Source: Tomocerus qinae
Taxonomy: Eukaryota; Arthropoda; Collembola; Entomobryomorpha; Tomoceridae
Reading direction: 5' to 3'
NCBI GenBank assembly: GCA_020055645.1
Contig: CM034549.1
Coordinates: forward strand, 806,001 to 870,000
DNA length: 64,000 nucleotides
Part shown: piece by piece, positions 36,101 to 51,100 of the stretch
Numbering within the stretch: the stretch's first letter is position 1
Layout of the letters: every line of letters starts with the position of its first letter
Notes under the pieces: model-generated
Database searches by the model: none
Seen by the model: the letters and a program-made list of their open reading frames with translations, nothing else
What the model was told of the DNA's origin: nothing
Program-made: the position numbers and the translations under genes

Positions 36101-39100
36101 GTGGTCGTCAACGGTGACTTCAAAGCCCATAATCCGCCCCCATACACAAATGGAACGCCCAAACACTCTAATGGACTTCAACTCCAAGGTAAATCCTTCT
36201 GCTTGACCCTTCAATCTTTACACAACTCAAGTTAGACGTCGTGTAGATCAGTTTATCTTTTCGTGGCGGAAGGTACATCTAACAACTATTCTTTCAGGAT
36301 ATTCCATTTGTATACTTAAAATTCGAACTAGTATTATAATATTTCCACCCACTGAAACATGAGTTTACTCTACTTTGAGTACATCTTTCGCAAAACTTGC
36401 TTCAAATCTAGTCGAATACTTAACAGTTGAAGAATTTTGTGCTTTTGAATGAAAAAATACGCATTTGAATGCAAGAAATTATGAATAGTAGTAAGCTGGC
36501 TCTTTTAGTCGTAACATTGTTAAAGTTACGCAAAATCTTTTTGAGTACTTAACTGAGTATAAAGTGTAAATTAATTTTTTTTCACCAAAAATCCATTTTT
36601 CCTCCAACTTCATCCCTATTTATTGAATCGAACAGTGAAAAAGACAATAAGATGTGTGAGCTGTGTGGTTTAGGACTCCACAATGAACCAGTCCCATTGT
36701 TCTTGAGCTGAAGTTAGAATAGAGCAATGCGTGTTATTTATAAAACAAGCTTTTGCCGTCCCATATTAGTTGTATTTTGTGTTGTATCCCTTCATCCACC
36801 CTTGTACAGACTGCAGCTGTCGTAAAACGTTTTGGACAAGGTAGAAAGAGGTTAACTTTGAAAGTACTTCTAACGTACTTATGTTAAATTATGCCAATTT
36901 TAAATTGCTATGGTACCGGGTCTTCTCGTCCTCAGACCTTCTAACGTACAGACATTGTCAATATGAATAAGACGATTTTAATGATGTCATTTAATGATAT
37001 CATTGCTCAAGGTCAGTTTACATCAAAAACTGATCGAAAATTTAAATAGGGACTGCAATGTTAAGCAATGGCAAAGCGGGAAATTGGTTGTGGTTTTAAA
37101 TGTCCCTATGTCTCTACACCAGCTGCAGCAAGTGCCTTGTCCAGAATTCTTAGTCACGACAATACTTTCTCCCCACAAAAGATATGACATGCATTTTATG
37201 TTTTAATCATAAAGCATATCTGAGATAATAAAGAGGGGCACAGCATTAATAAGCCATAGAATGGTAAGGTGCATTTAGTAGTTTTGAGAATACATTGACA
37301 ACCAGTGATTGAGATGGTGAAAGTCTAGTCAGAAACAGTAAGGAACATAGAAGAAATTACTGAAGAACATAATAGAAAATCCAGGCATCGAAAAAGTTTC
37401 CTTAACAATAAACTCCGTCCCCTTTCCAGGTTATAGCCACTTCCTCTTTTGGGGGCGTGGCATTTTTTGATTTAAAACTGTATGCTCCGTCTACTTTTGG
37501 GCGGATCAAGCGGGCGGAACAAAGGCCGATATTCACAGCAACCAAGTTGGGAAAAATTTTCGATGCCTGTAAGAAGTATTTAAGAACAGAAAAGAAAATA
37601 GTAGAAATATTTTCTTTTGGCGTATCGGACATAGACGTATTTAGGGATGGGCTTTACGGGCTGAAGCCCCCCCCGAAATCCAAGAAAAGGGGAATTTTTT
37701 TCGCAAAATAGCAAAAAATTTCGCGCTCCGCGCGATTATTTGCCATTTTTAGGACATTTTCGACTCATTTCCTTCAAAAAATGCATAAAATTTTCGCGCT
37801 ACGCGCGAATATATATACTTAAAATATCTATTGGAAATCTAGCCCCCTCCGAAACTCAGTTCTGCATACGTGCTTGGTATCGGATATTTCTCTGGTCTGT
37901 TTTGTGTCACCCATAATTTGTAGAAGATGGCTAATTAGGTGAGACGGGAAGAAAGCAGATGTCTATTTATGTTTGGAGAAAGCAATTTGGAGAGTGACTG
38001 TCTGACTGCATTGGAAGGCAGGATGAAAGAATGGAGAGAAAAGAGTTGAAATGGCATCCCGTCTGACCAGAATCTGATCTTTCATTTACTTTCTCCCTTT
38101 CATGTCTTCCCAGCAACAACTTTCTCCTAGAATCGATAATGGAAAGATCAGTTATGCTCTCCCTTACAAATGTGTCCAGATGGAATTCCTACAAATCTCT
38201 CCTACCTCTCAAATAAACGAATTTGCATACATTCCTTTCACATCCACTTTCTCTTCCTTTGTTTGCTTTCCCCCTCTCCTTTCTTATAGTATTATAATAA
38301 TAAATATAAAAGGTAGCATAGTGTATACAGAGTGAGGCACTACAAAGTCACCACTAGATTTTAAAAATCTGACTTTAAACAAAACTTTCACAAAAATGTC
38401 CAACCCCTCCCCTCTCCAGCCTTATAATAGGCAGTTAATTTTTTTCCTTAGTGTAACTCTGAGTTTTGAGTTAAGTTATGAAACGTAAAAATGACAACTC
38501 TTTAAGCGGTGTGCAACACCGCTTTATGTCCGTTATGGAATGCCTGATCTGTCTGTCTGTTAGCACGATAACTCAAAAACGGTTTGAGATAATCAACTCA
38601 AACTGTACGGGATGTCGAGATGAAAAGCGAGGTCGAGTTCGAAAATGGACAAAATCGGACACACCCCCTGCCTGTGGGCGTGGTCCAAAAATTAAAAATT
38701 GGTGTAACTTTAGCTATCGACATTGTAGAATGTCATGAGTTCGTTCGAAAAGGTTATTCATTAGGCCATGTCAAGGTCAAGTCATACGTATCACAAAATC
38801 AAAAGTCATTGAAAAAATTCACTGAAAACGTCAATAACTCTAAAACGGTTTGAGATAATAAACTCAAACTTACTGTACGTGATGTCGAGATGGAAAGCAA
38901 GGTCGAGTTCGAAAATGGACAAAATCGGACACCCTCCTGCCTGTGCCAGTTCCCCATACTGAGACATTTGCCAAAAGTCCAGTATACTACATTTATACTA
39001 CATGGAACTCCCTCAGCCAAGTGCTTAAATCTAAAAAAGAATCTGTAAACAATTTCTTCAAACTACTTAATCATTTTATCTTGTTACAAAGAGAAGATAA

Positions 39101-42100
39101 ATATGTGTAATTATTATTCAAAATATGTTCTCCTCCACTTTATGTAGGATAACTATAATATCTAGGTTAAGAAGTGTACTACACTATAAAATTATAGACA
39201 TGTAATGTATATTATTGACTATCGATTCAGATATGGGTACGACTCGGCTTTGTATGAGGGAGTAAGGTAACAGTATTGGCTTGCCTTCGGTGCTAATTGT
39301 TGCTAACACAATTCATCTTGTATGATTTGAACCTTTGGCACTTAAATAAATTTGATTTGATGGGGATGTTTAAGGAAATTGTCGCCGTGTGACCCCATAA
39401 CAGCTAAAGCAACACAAAAATCCAAAGTGCCTGGGAATCTCGCAGGTTAGCTTTGATGGAGATGATCAAAAGACTTCTACAATCAGTTAATTGACTGCAG
39501 AGAATTAGCCCATTGTCATGTACGTACGATACTCCCATTTGCAGTTTGAGACTTACATTTGTCTCTACCTCGTATATCTAGTGGAAGTGGGACCATTGCG
39601 ATTTAAGACATCTTGTTAGCGGCCAAATCACAACACACTTTCTTCAACTCACACTTTCACATTTCACAATGCGAAAAATGATTCAAAAACAATTTCAACC
39701 GTGAGGCTGGGGGATACGTTTTTTACATTTACGCCATAATATTATGATTATCAAGAAACTTTATTTTTCCTTGTTTTCTGGTTTTCCTCGCGTCTCCCTA
39801 TGAGTTTTTTAAGTTTTTAATTTTTGATTTAAGCACTTGGCAGGGGGTTCCAGGTAGTATAAATGTAGTATACTGAACTTTTGGCAAATGTCTCAGTATG
39901 GTGAACTAAAACAGGAAAGTTATTAGCTTGTGTTTCTTGAAGGTACATTTTCAGATTTTAAAACAAAATAATAACTACATCCTGGGAGACTGGACATCCT
40001 ACATATGCCCGTAAGGCGGAAACGTAGTGGAGTCATTTTTACGGAGGATTCTTGCAGAAAGGGGAGGAGTTTGACGTAAGACTCACGTTTGACGAGAGGC
40101 TCATTCTTACACTACTGAAAAAATTAACTGCCTAATATCCCACTGACACTAACTTCTGCAACCTTTCATGCATTGACTCTGTATAGTGATGATAGTTATG
40201 TTGATCTGATAGTTATAGCCGCCATCAACCTTAATAATCTCAATTTTATTATATTTCGTAAATCTTATAAGTATTTTGGTTGCGCAACTCCGCCATTTTT
40301 AATATTTTTCCTGATGTAGAATTGATACTTCCTTCTTGGGAGGGTTCTGAACCGACAGTATAGTGCTTCAAGGGTGGTATAGTTATTATTAGCCCGTAAG
40401 TAAATATAACTTTTATTGAGGCATACTTTGACAGGTGACTAAGGTTTATACTTTGGACTGCTTGTAATATACATGGCTTTCAGGGCAAATTTTCAAACCG
40501 GAAGACTGCAATGGAAATGGAACTTTCAAGGATAGAAAAGAGTTTAGACTGTAAAGTGGAAATACAGAGTACCTTGGGTAGTGCCCCACCCTGTATTATT
40601 AAATTTAACTCGTAGTTGTGCTGTGCCGAGTGAGTGCATGCATGCAAAGAATCCTATTCAGAACTTGAAATGTAGAAAGTCAGGATGAGTGAATGAGAGA
40701 AAGTAAGGACGGACGGACGGGGGACTTAAGCCATGTGTGGTAGGGGATTTGTGCGTATTTGTAAATTCAAATGCTTTGGATAAATAGGGAAGAGGTAATA
40801 ATGCAGGATTGGATTGAGTGAGTGTAAGCAACATGACATGAACAGGACTTTTCCCCCTTTCTCCACATATTTATTTCCTAATGGCAAAGTGTATATAAAT
40901 AAAAAGAAAGGGAGTCTGTGATGCGAAAACCAAGCAAACCACGCCAACCACTGACACCGCACAGAGAAAGCTGATGCACGACTCTCTCCCTCACTCCGAT
41001 AGAGTTATAAATGGCTAGTAGGATGCCATTCGGCAGAAGATTGCAGAGCAGCAGAATGCAATGCACTGCAATAATCTAACAAAACAGATTTGCTATTTAC
41101 TCCTTTCTCCTCGCTTTTTCCTGCTATCATTATATTATTTGTAAGTTGCGTGTGTGACTTTCCCATCTCACTGCCCCATTTGTACTTTCGCAGAAAAAAA
41201 ACAATTCATAACAGTCCCTTGACTCTAACTTTCTCTAGACTAGGAACACTCGACGAGGAAGTGATTTGATTTTCCCACATTGTTGGGAATACGTTGTAAA
41301 AGCTCCCGTATTAGAAAAGCTCCCCGTTAGACATACTCCCTATTAGAAAAACTCCCCGTTAGACCAGCTCCCGGTATGAGAAATAAGGATAAACGGCAGA
41401 AAGGAAATCGAAACTATAAAACTTTGTTACTTTTTACCGTTTAATTTTTAATTTTAATTTTCTCATTGGCTTTTAATGGGCTTGCTTTGACGCTTTATTA
41501 CACAGTATCTTTTATTTTTGGAAACGTGGACTGTGTAGCTGGATTAAATAGTAAGATAACAGTAACATTACATATATTACAGTTTAATGATACTGTATTA
41601 CAATTACTTTAAATTGGTTGTATCGCACGAAATAAAATTATTTCAATAAAAATGTAATTGTAATATATTACTAGTCTCTTTAACTTCAACAATGTCCGAT
41701 CCACATTCAAAATGAAACGGGAAACGGCAATATGGAAAAAATACGAAATTTCGCCAAAATTCAATTGTTTTGGCATTATTTCTCAATTTGGTAATGTGGG
41801 TAGCAAATGTAGCAGAAAAGGGATGTAGTAATAGAGATGTGCCTGGGTATGGACTGCCCATATGGGCATCCGAGGGGGGCATGGCACAAAATTTTGAAGA
41901 CTAATGGGCATGGGCGGGCGTAGGCAATAACTTTTAGGCATGGGTGGATATGGGCTTAGCCAAAAGAAATTATTACGCCCATGGGGGCCCATAAGCCCCC
42001 ATAGGGGGGCATGGGCAAAAAATTGCCATGGGCCGACATCCGACATTTTACAAAGACATGGGCGGGCATGGCCGCAAAGTTTGAGCCCAGGCACGTCTCT

Positions 42101-45100
42101 AATTTTAGTATTAGCAATGAATGCGAAACGGAGCAAAAATTGAGTAAAAACTCTTTGTAGGTAGTATTTATTAATTTCCCACTCCCTCGGAGATGTGATG
42201 TGGTATCAAATGGTAACATATGGGCAATACCATACCTTTCTGGGACTAGCAGTAAACATTAAACTATATCTCTATATAATAAAATTATTTATTCCTATGT
42301 CGCAGGTATCTATCTATCTATGTATCTATCTGTGCCATGGACAATGCAGCATTTTGTTGCAATGCACATGCGCGTATACAATTCATGTTTCATAAAACAA
42401 GGAAGTCCAATATGGGTAAACATTAGGTTATTGCGAAATTAATCTTTTCGATAATGTACCCCAACGCATACCTCTATGTACTAAATTTAGCACATGAAGG
42501 TATGCGTTGGGGTACATTATCGAAAACTAGACAATAATAATATGCATAATCATTTTGAAATTCAGCAATGATACTGGGAGCCTATTTATTATAACATCAA
42601 AACAAAAATTTACATGATAATAGATGATTTTGTGGTGGAAATGATTGGCGAAAGGGAACATTTCGTAATGTGCGCATTAATGAGCATTTCAAAACTCCTA
42701 ATCCAAATTGGTTCTGTTAAATCGACAAACTTATTAAGCATTTTTTAGTAGAGCTGGTTTTACTTTTTATTACCCCTGGACCCCCTTGACTCCTTTGTGC
42801 CAGCTTGCACAACCTTTTTGCATAATTAAATAAGAGTACCGGAGGCCACTATTTATCTTTTAAAAATATTCATCCGTAAGTTGTACTCATGGGATTTATA
42901 CGTTTTTCCAAAAATCCCAGGAGGTATCTTATTTTTCTGATTTTAAATGGGAGCTTTTTGGTAACTTTTTGAGCTGGTTATTAAAAATGGAGTCTTTCAT
43001 TGTCCCCTGTATTTGATGCTGAGATCTACAGTTAATGTTTTAGTTTAGTAAATTCATTTTTATCAGGAAGTTGAAACTGCAGCTAAATTTTCCAACCGCT
43101 GTAGAAAATAAAAGTATATTTAAATTATTGTATTTACAAATTCTATATATAACCTATGGGAAATACCCATGATTTTTTCGGAATTGTTTTTATTACTGTG
43201 GTTGGTGGCCTGCTGAATTTCTCTTGAGTGCTAGGTTCGCCACTTAGCTGGGTTCACTAGTCTTTTTATATTGTTATAGAGATACTTGGCTATCTCTCCC
43301 TTAAAAATGGACTCGCTTCCTATTGAATTTTGCTTTGAAATTCTCGCTGAAAGAGTTTACTGCATCTCACCGACACCCAGATCTTTTATATTATAATCAC
43401 CGCTTTAGATAGAGCAATAAAACCTGCCTATATATCTATGTATGTAACTATGTGCGGTAGGGTGAAATACGAGAACAAATAAATGTTTGTAATTTTGAAA
43501 CAAATAAATATTTGTATGTCCAATACGCATGCTTATTGCATATCTTTCGAAATTGAGTCATGCTCTGGGGCCAACTAGTAACATAATAAAAGTCCAAATG
43601 CCCGTATTAAATAAGTGCATCCATCCTATTGGAAATATTTCCCCGAAATAAATAAATGACGTTTTTGAAATATTTCACTGCCACTCCCCTAGAAAAGTGA
43701 AATATTTGCAATAAATAAATGGTATTTATTTAAATAGAGTTCACTTAAAATAAATCTACTATGTACGCCTAGTCACACGTTTTATTTCAAATATTTCATT
43801 TTTTAGAAAAAATCTCTTGGAATAAGAAATACATGCTAAACAGGCTAGTTACATGCAAACTTAAAACGCGTCGGTGAATGGACTAACTAAATATAATAAG
43901 CAGTATAATAGAGCGAAGCGATAAGCGTTGACAAACACCATTTGTATACAGAATCCTTCGGTCTACAAGCCTTATCTCCATTCGTCTACACCCTCCGCTC
44001 GCATCTCCATTATTTTTAATTCAATAGACCACTAATGGATGTTATAGATTGTATCAAAATAGACATAGGACTTTCTTGTGGCTATATTATTTGCTTACAA
44101 AAATATCCGAAGGACACCCAAACACAGCTTGTCCATACTAAGTTAACCTAGAACATATAATAAATACCTAATTCTAAATACTTTCTTCCACTTTAAATTT
44201 TACTAGATCGAAAAATTCTTTACGGTTTTAAAAGATAATCAATATCTTTCGAGAAAAGGCACAAGCCCGACGGATAGATTCCTGTAATTTTTGAATGCAA
44301 ACGGGAAACAGGGATTGTAATTACATTTTAGTGGTGGGAGAAGCAACCAATTATAGGGCGATGCAGAAAATGTAGAAAGGTTGGTGAATTTCTGCATCAC
44401 AAGATCCTTGTTGGGTAGCTAAATGAACGCATCTCTCTCTTTTGTGTGAATATTCTGACGAGAAATATAAGCCTGGCGCTGTAGCGTATGTAGAAATGTT
44501 CAACCGATAAGATACGAGACGCCTTAATAGCTTCCTATTAATCATCATTTAAAACATCCATTTCTGGCTGCCGTGATGAGGGGGACCTACATTCGTGAAA
44601 ATAATATGTTAACAAGTAAATAGATAAGGACTGCATATCATCAGGGACCTCTTTAGCAAACATTTCAGGTCAAAAAACTAAAAACTCAGTTTGTTGGGCC
44701 AAGGCCCGCATTATTTTCTCTTCTCAAGTATCTAAATACTGTTACAATTCATCTAATCAAATCGCTTTCATGTCGTAATCGACGTACCAATACCGTATGT
44801 ATGTAGTTTATTTCTATTGAAATCGATGGCATATCTCCTATTTCATTTTTCAAGGTAAGTGGTAGTGAAATGTTTCAAAAATACCATCTATTTATTTATG
44901 AGAAATATTTCAGTTGCCATGTCTGAAGGCTTAACCTTCTTGTACATATAGGTAGTACTATAATACTATTAAAATGATTCTTATGGGCAGATTTTCTTGG
45001 CTTGCGGGCATCTTTCTTGAAATATAGGATTTTTGGATAAAAATAGTGTAGAGGAATGTAACGTGAGTGAGAGGGACGAATGAAAGAGTTCCCTTGTGAG

Positions 45101-48100
45101 TTAAGTTGGTTGGAATGGGCAGCTATTACTAACATGGTATGTGTATTATATAAATATTATAATAGTGTTGATACAGTGTAGGCTATGGAATTTGGTTTGC
45201 ATGGTGTGGGACAAATATGTGTAAATAGATAGTATTGTTAGTGTAGAAAGCAGATTAGGTGGATGGAGAAACTCTTCTGGCCTTTCACTCGGTCTACTTT
45301 ATCACAAGGGAGAAATTTACGAGTCACAGTGTCATTTGATGTCGTTGGAATTATTACACGTTCTGCCACAACTCCCTGACCGACCTTATATACTTTCACT
45401 AGATACTTTCACTTGTGTGGAAATGCGATACGACAGCCAAACGTGCTAACATCCATTTGATGAAGTGTTGTGTGTCGACTGGAGGAAATTCCACATCACC
45501 CATCCATGCACACACATATTACCCAACCACCTCGCTCACTATAGATATTATAGGTAGCTGCATTAGAAAAGCAATTTGCACTTCTCATTTCCTTATCTCG
45601 ACTTTCTTTCTCCGGCCGTATACTCTCACTACTTCATTACCCACCTACACCATTCGTATATACTTGCACTTATTAATATTTAATTATAGCATACTGCTGT
45701 ATACGGATGTCTATATAGTATATGCATTTAATTACTCACACGTCTTGTCGCAGGGGCAGATAGATGACTGGGGCTTATGTTACCATTTCCTACCATTCAT
45801 ACTTTTAGTAGGGGGCATATGCACGTGTGGAATATAAAATGATGAAATGGAGGATGCGGTGATGCATGGGATTATTGGCACTCACTTTGCTATGTATAGG
45901 GACTTGGTGCATCGGATGTTGCAATGGATTTAGTTATTTGAGGCTGTGTATGTTAAGGTATCACATTGTGCGGGAGATATATATACTATATGGCGTGTAT
46001 GACATTGTGATTGTGTGGGAGATATATGAAGATATATAGTAAATGGAGAATAAACGATGGGAAAGTGGAAAGCGGAGAAATTCCTGATCACAGGAGGACA
46101 AAAGATCCACTATTTATGTATATAGTCGGCCGGGTAAAAAGACTCGTTAGAAGCACCTGGCCGTCTTCTTCCCTCTCTCGCTCTCTACATTATTATGATT
46201 ATTATTATCTCCCTATGCCTCACTTGTTATGTAGAATATATTTTATATTCCTTCTCCGTCCAAGATAAAGAGCCAGGCATCCATACCCGCCCCATCCCGC
46301 CCGTTTATCCAAAGCATCTTCCCCTACCTACCAAGTAGCCACATCATTTTTGTACGTCATGCACCACTTACCAACCTTAATTTCCTCTTTATAGAAATAC
46401 AACATATTCAGAAAAATTTTCCTATTTAAGTGTGTATTCCTTCTTCTTGAATTCCACAATCTATGAAACCTAACATTATATTTCTGTTGCAAAATTATGT
46501 GATTTTCAATTTAAAAATTCCTAAATTTTTATTTTAGTGTCCGACTTGGTGCCTGACGCTAATTTGAAACTTACGATTTTAAGGTTTTTTTCTCACTACA
46601 AGGCTAAGTACCTATTGCTATCACAAATGTCTGATTGCACTCCATTTAATGGGTGGATACAATTTCATCCAACAATGACAGCAAAAATTTAATCTGAAAG
46701 GCTTAAAAAGCAAGTTATGGGATAGAAAACAGAAAAAAGAATTATTGTGTTATATGTGTGTGGGATTTATTTGTGAGCTTAAAAGTCTGTGAGAATTTGA
46801 TTCAGTGCTCCGAGAAGTGGAGAGTTGTAATGTATGTATGTAGTCATAGGCAGGGATGGGAATCCTTTGATGTCACTTCTTTTGTGTCTCCAGTCTCCAG
46901 TAGTAGCTCACCTTCGAAAATAAGTGCAAGACGCACCCGAGTTGATTATTTATTATTTCACAAGAGTCCCATCCTCGCAAATATAATCTACACCCGTACT
47001 TACACAGTCTCATCCATCCCTACTCCACTTAACTCTTCCAATCTGTGTGCCAGCCAGCTTATTTACATTTTAACCAGCCGGCTGGCTTAAATGGCTAATA
47101 TGCTACTAGTAATACTCCTCCCAAAAAGTACTTACTTACCTTTGAGTTTAAAATGCTTTTATGTATCCAAACTGGATTTAGATCTACTCTTGAGCGCTTA
47201 AAGTGCTTTTTATTTCAGTAGTTTAAAAAACTTGATTTTTAAAAATAATTTTAATTTTAGCCATTTTAGCCGCTGTCCAAAAACATTTTAACCAGCCACA
47301 AGGCCATTTTAGCCACTACCATTATACCCACTAGCCAGTGGCTAATCAAACACTGCTTCCAATGATTGGTATGAATAAGAATAAGTATATTTACTTCCAA
47401 GTAAAAAGTATAAGTAAAAGGTAGTAGCAAAAGCATTTGCTTCAAATCGAATGAATGAAAGAAAACTTTTACTGTAAGCAAATACTTTGCAATTAATTGT
47501 AGCATTTACTTCTCAATTTTGTACAGAACAAAAATTGGTTACTATGACTCAGCCAATGGTTTAAATGATGCTAAAAATTCTAAAGGACTTAGAAAAGTAG
47601 CACAATGGTTACAAAAATGTTTAGAATCGCAATTTGTTGTAATATTGTCGCCGCCCCCAGTCTTAACACAGGTTTTAAAAAGTATGCATGTTTAGCAGAT
47701 CACATTTGTTGTGCTTTCTGAGCGGAGTTTTATTGCAGAGGCTGCAGTGGAGATGAGGCATTAGTGCTAAATTCTGGTGCAGAGCACATCTTTCTTAATA
47801 GATTAGAAAGTGTAGAGTAGATCGTTTGCAGTACAGTGGCGGGAGAGGAAATGACGGTATATAACTCCCCTCCCTCCCTCCTCTGCAGAAAAGGCTGAAG
47901 TATTCATATAGGAGTAGATTGGAAGAGAATCGGAACAGATTTTCAATTCATGAGTAGAAACTCCGTTTTCCGGGACCGTATCTCATTTTTGTAAAAGCCT
48001 CACTGTCTCATCTCCCCGCATCCCGCACACATACAACTCCATTTACTTCTCCTTCTTTTTATCTACAACCTAATAAATTCATGTTGCACTCAGTTTATAC

Positions 48101-51100
48101 AATCAGCAACTATAATATAAACTGTAAACCCACTACCAACTTTCAAGTAGACCTTCAGGTTCCATAGAAAAATAAGATTTCAAAATGTAAACATTCTATA
48201 CTCGCCGTTGTCCTTGAATCTGGAATTTGTGAAGGATGAACCCATCCTTAACTAGGTATTTAAAAATAGGAATGGTTTGTGCGGTTGTTGTCAGAAAAGT
48301 GCATTTCCCGTAATAATTTTCTTGTAGTGCCCCCAATATGTAATGGGATTGTTTTGTTTAGTCTTCATGATGTAGAAAGGGATATTTATTAATACAAGTC
48401 TAATGATGGTTGTACATGATATGGAGGAGTGGGATGCCATCATGTTAAGTAGTCTCTTTCTTTCTTTCTCCCTCCCTCTCCTCTCTATCAATTGCATTAT
48501 CTATCTCATGATGACTCTACCCACACATCATAAATACGGAAAAAGTTGGACTCGCTCTCTCCCTCACATTTTCTCTTCTCTTATTGAATGTTGCACAAGA
48601 CATCCAAAAGCAGTAGGCACCTCTTAACAACGAATTATTTATACCTTGTTAGGTTCATGTAAGAGGATGTTTTTATTATAGTGTATAGGCTGGACAATAT
48701 TTTTAGCTCGCCTTACTTATAGAACCGCACAGCCTGTCCGTACGCTCGTCAGTGCACCAACATTTTTTGGGACTTTTATTGGACTTATTGTGACTAACAA
48801 AGGGATAAGAACTTTAATTTTAATATTTAGGTTTAGCCAAATTTTATACACTATCTAAAATATTTCCCATGGGATTTTTTTTTTCATTTATCTTAATAAA
48901 TACACTTCACTCCTTTAATAGCAGTAAATTTTTCTTGTTTGTTAACTGTTAATTTTTCAATTAGTGTTGTTGAATTTCAGTGATTTTGATGAAACCATTC
49001 AAAGCAGGTATTTGTGAAGTGTGTCTGATATGCAGACCCACGGCTATCGGGTCACATTAACGAAAAATATTCATATTTAAATTAGCTACAACTTAAGCTA
49101 CGGGCCCACACAATGACCTAGTCCTATCCTACAATGCTTAAGCATTTCGAGACCTATGGCAGCCGAACTGTCGTCGTTTACCCACCATCCTAGTAAATTA
49201 AGTACCGACAACCCACCCATATGCGGCATGGGATAATTAATAAGTCTCTACAACAGTCAAAACTTTATTATGTTTTTCTGTAATATCCCAATAATCTATT
49301 TTTGCATGTTGCTTTTTAAATTCATGAATAAGAGCATTGTAATCTCTGTATTCCAGTAACTTTTTTTAATATATTAATATATATAATAACACTTTGTACA
49401 CATGTGTTCTGTTCTTTCTGTTATGGCTTGCCGTTGGTTTTATTTATTAAGTAGCAAGAATGCGTACACTACACACACCCTCCTATATCTACCTATCGAC
49501 TGGAAAATGCCACTAATATAATGAAAAAAACCATTTTTTATGCAATACGTGGGAGAATTAAGTTGGGATGGGAAATGGGAAATAGAACTCAAACTGCGGC
49601 TAAATTCAATTTGGTTTTAATATGTCACTATTTTTCACAATTTTCCATTTCCTACGCGTAAATTCAAATGAATTGGTCTCACTTCCTACATATTCCACTT
49701 GGAAATGAGGGTATCAAAATAGTTTTAGAAAGGGCAATAATGGGAAAAAATAATAATAATGGTAAAATTCAAATGTTTTGACGTTATTTCGAGAAACTTC
49801 GCACTATTTCTCATTTCCCAGTATTTTCTCACTCCCAAGTGTCCAAAAAATTGGATTGGAAAATGTATAGGAGATGAAAGAATTTGTGTTGGAATTCAGA
49901 TGATAAGTGTGCAAGTGAAAAGGGTATTGTTGTAAGTGAAAGAATGTGGAATTAGTGTGTGGCGTGTTGGTGGAGATGAGATAAACGAGAATCATATGTT
50001 GCCTGGGTTGTCTGTCTCCTCTCGTAATTGATCAGAAGTGCTTCACACACACAATACAGAGAGATACAAGTCGACAAGAAAAATGACTCGGAGGGGAGAA
50101 TGTTCAGCCTCAGCCACACAAAACACTCAAGAAAACATTCTTTCTCTAAGTGACTTTCTCCTTCCCAATTGCTTCATTGTCGATGAGTTGCTAAATCAAC
50201 TACTCCCTCCCCACTCACTCTTCTCCCCCTGCTCATCTACCTACCTACACACTTGGCACTTAAAACATTTCTCGGAAATAAATTGCTGAAATTTTTGAAA
50301 ACTCTCCCGCCAAATTGAAATTTTCATTCACTCGCACTGCATTTGAAAAATTAAATATGTGAAACATTTCAAAAGGGCCTTAGCCAGAAAAATATTACCG
50401 ATAATAATAACTAGAAATAAGCCCGTCCTACGGACGGAAATAATATAACGTTATTATATCAACATAATAATAGTCTACAAAATGGTTGAGTTTCCAATTA
50501 TAAGTCTTCTGGCAGATTTAGTCTACACTAAGTGAGAATTCATCGTTCTTGCCCTCGGTAGATGCCCTACCACTGCACTGAAGGAAGCGTGCATGTACAG
50601 TGCACATACAAATGCTTTGACTTGACTTTACATGCACGTTTCCTTCAGTGCAGTGGTGGGGCATCTATCGAGCACAATAACGACGAATTCTCATTTAGTG
50701 TAGTCGGAATCCGCCAGAAGACTTATAATCGGGAAACTCAACCATTCAACATCATTTATCAAAACAGTTAAATTTTTTTACAGTATATGTTTGAAGTCAT
50801 TTTATCAGCGCCGGATTGTCATTGTAACGTCATTGCTTTTATGTACATAACTACACCGTAAGTTTAAATGACCCCGTTATTATAAACAACTTTCTAATTT
50901 TTAAATAACTTTCTAATTTTTAAATAACTTTCTAATTTTTAAATAACTTTCTAATTTTTAAATAACTTTCTAATTTTTAAATAACTTTCTAATTTTTAAA
51001 TAACTTTCTAATTTTTAAATAACTTTCTAATTTTTAAATAACTTTCTAATTTTTAAATAACTTTCTAATTTTTAAATAACTTTCTAATTTTTAAATAACT

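Noticed and set aside
45415..45837. 140-codon open frame
   Set aside because: No recognisable domain, intronic position on the receptor strand, no splice-site support and pyrimidine-biased composition.
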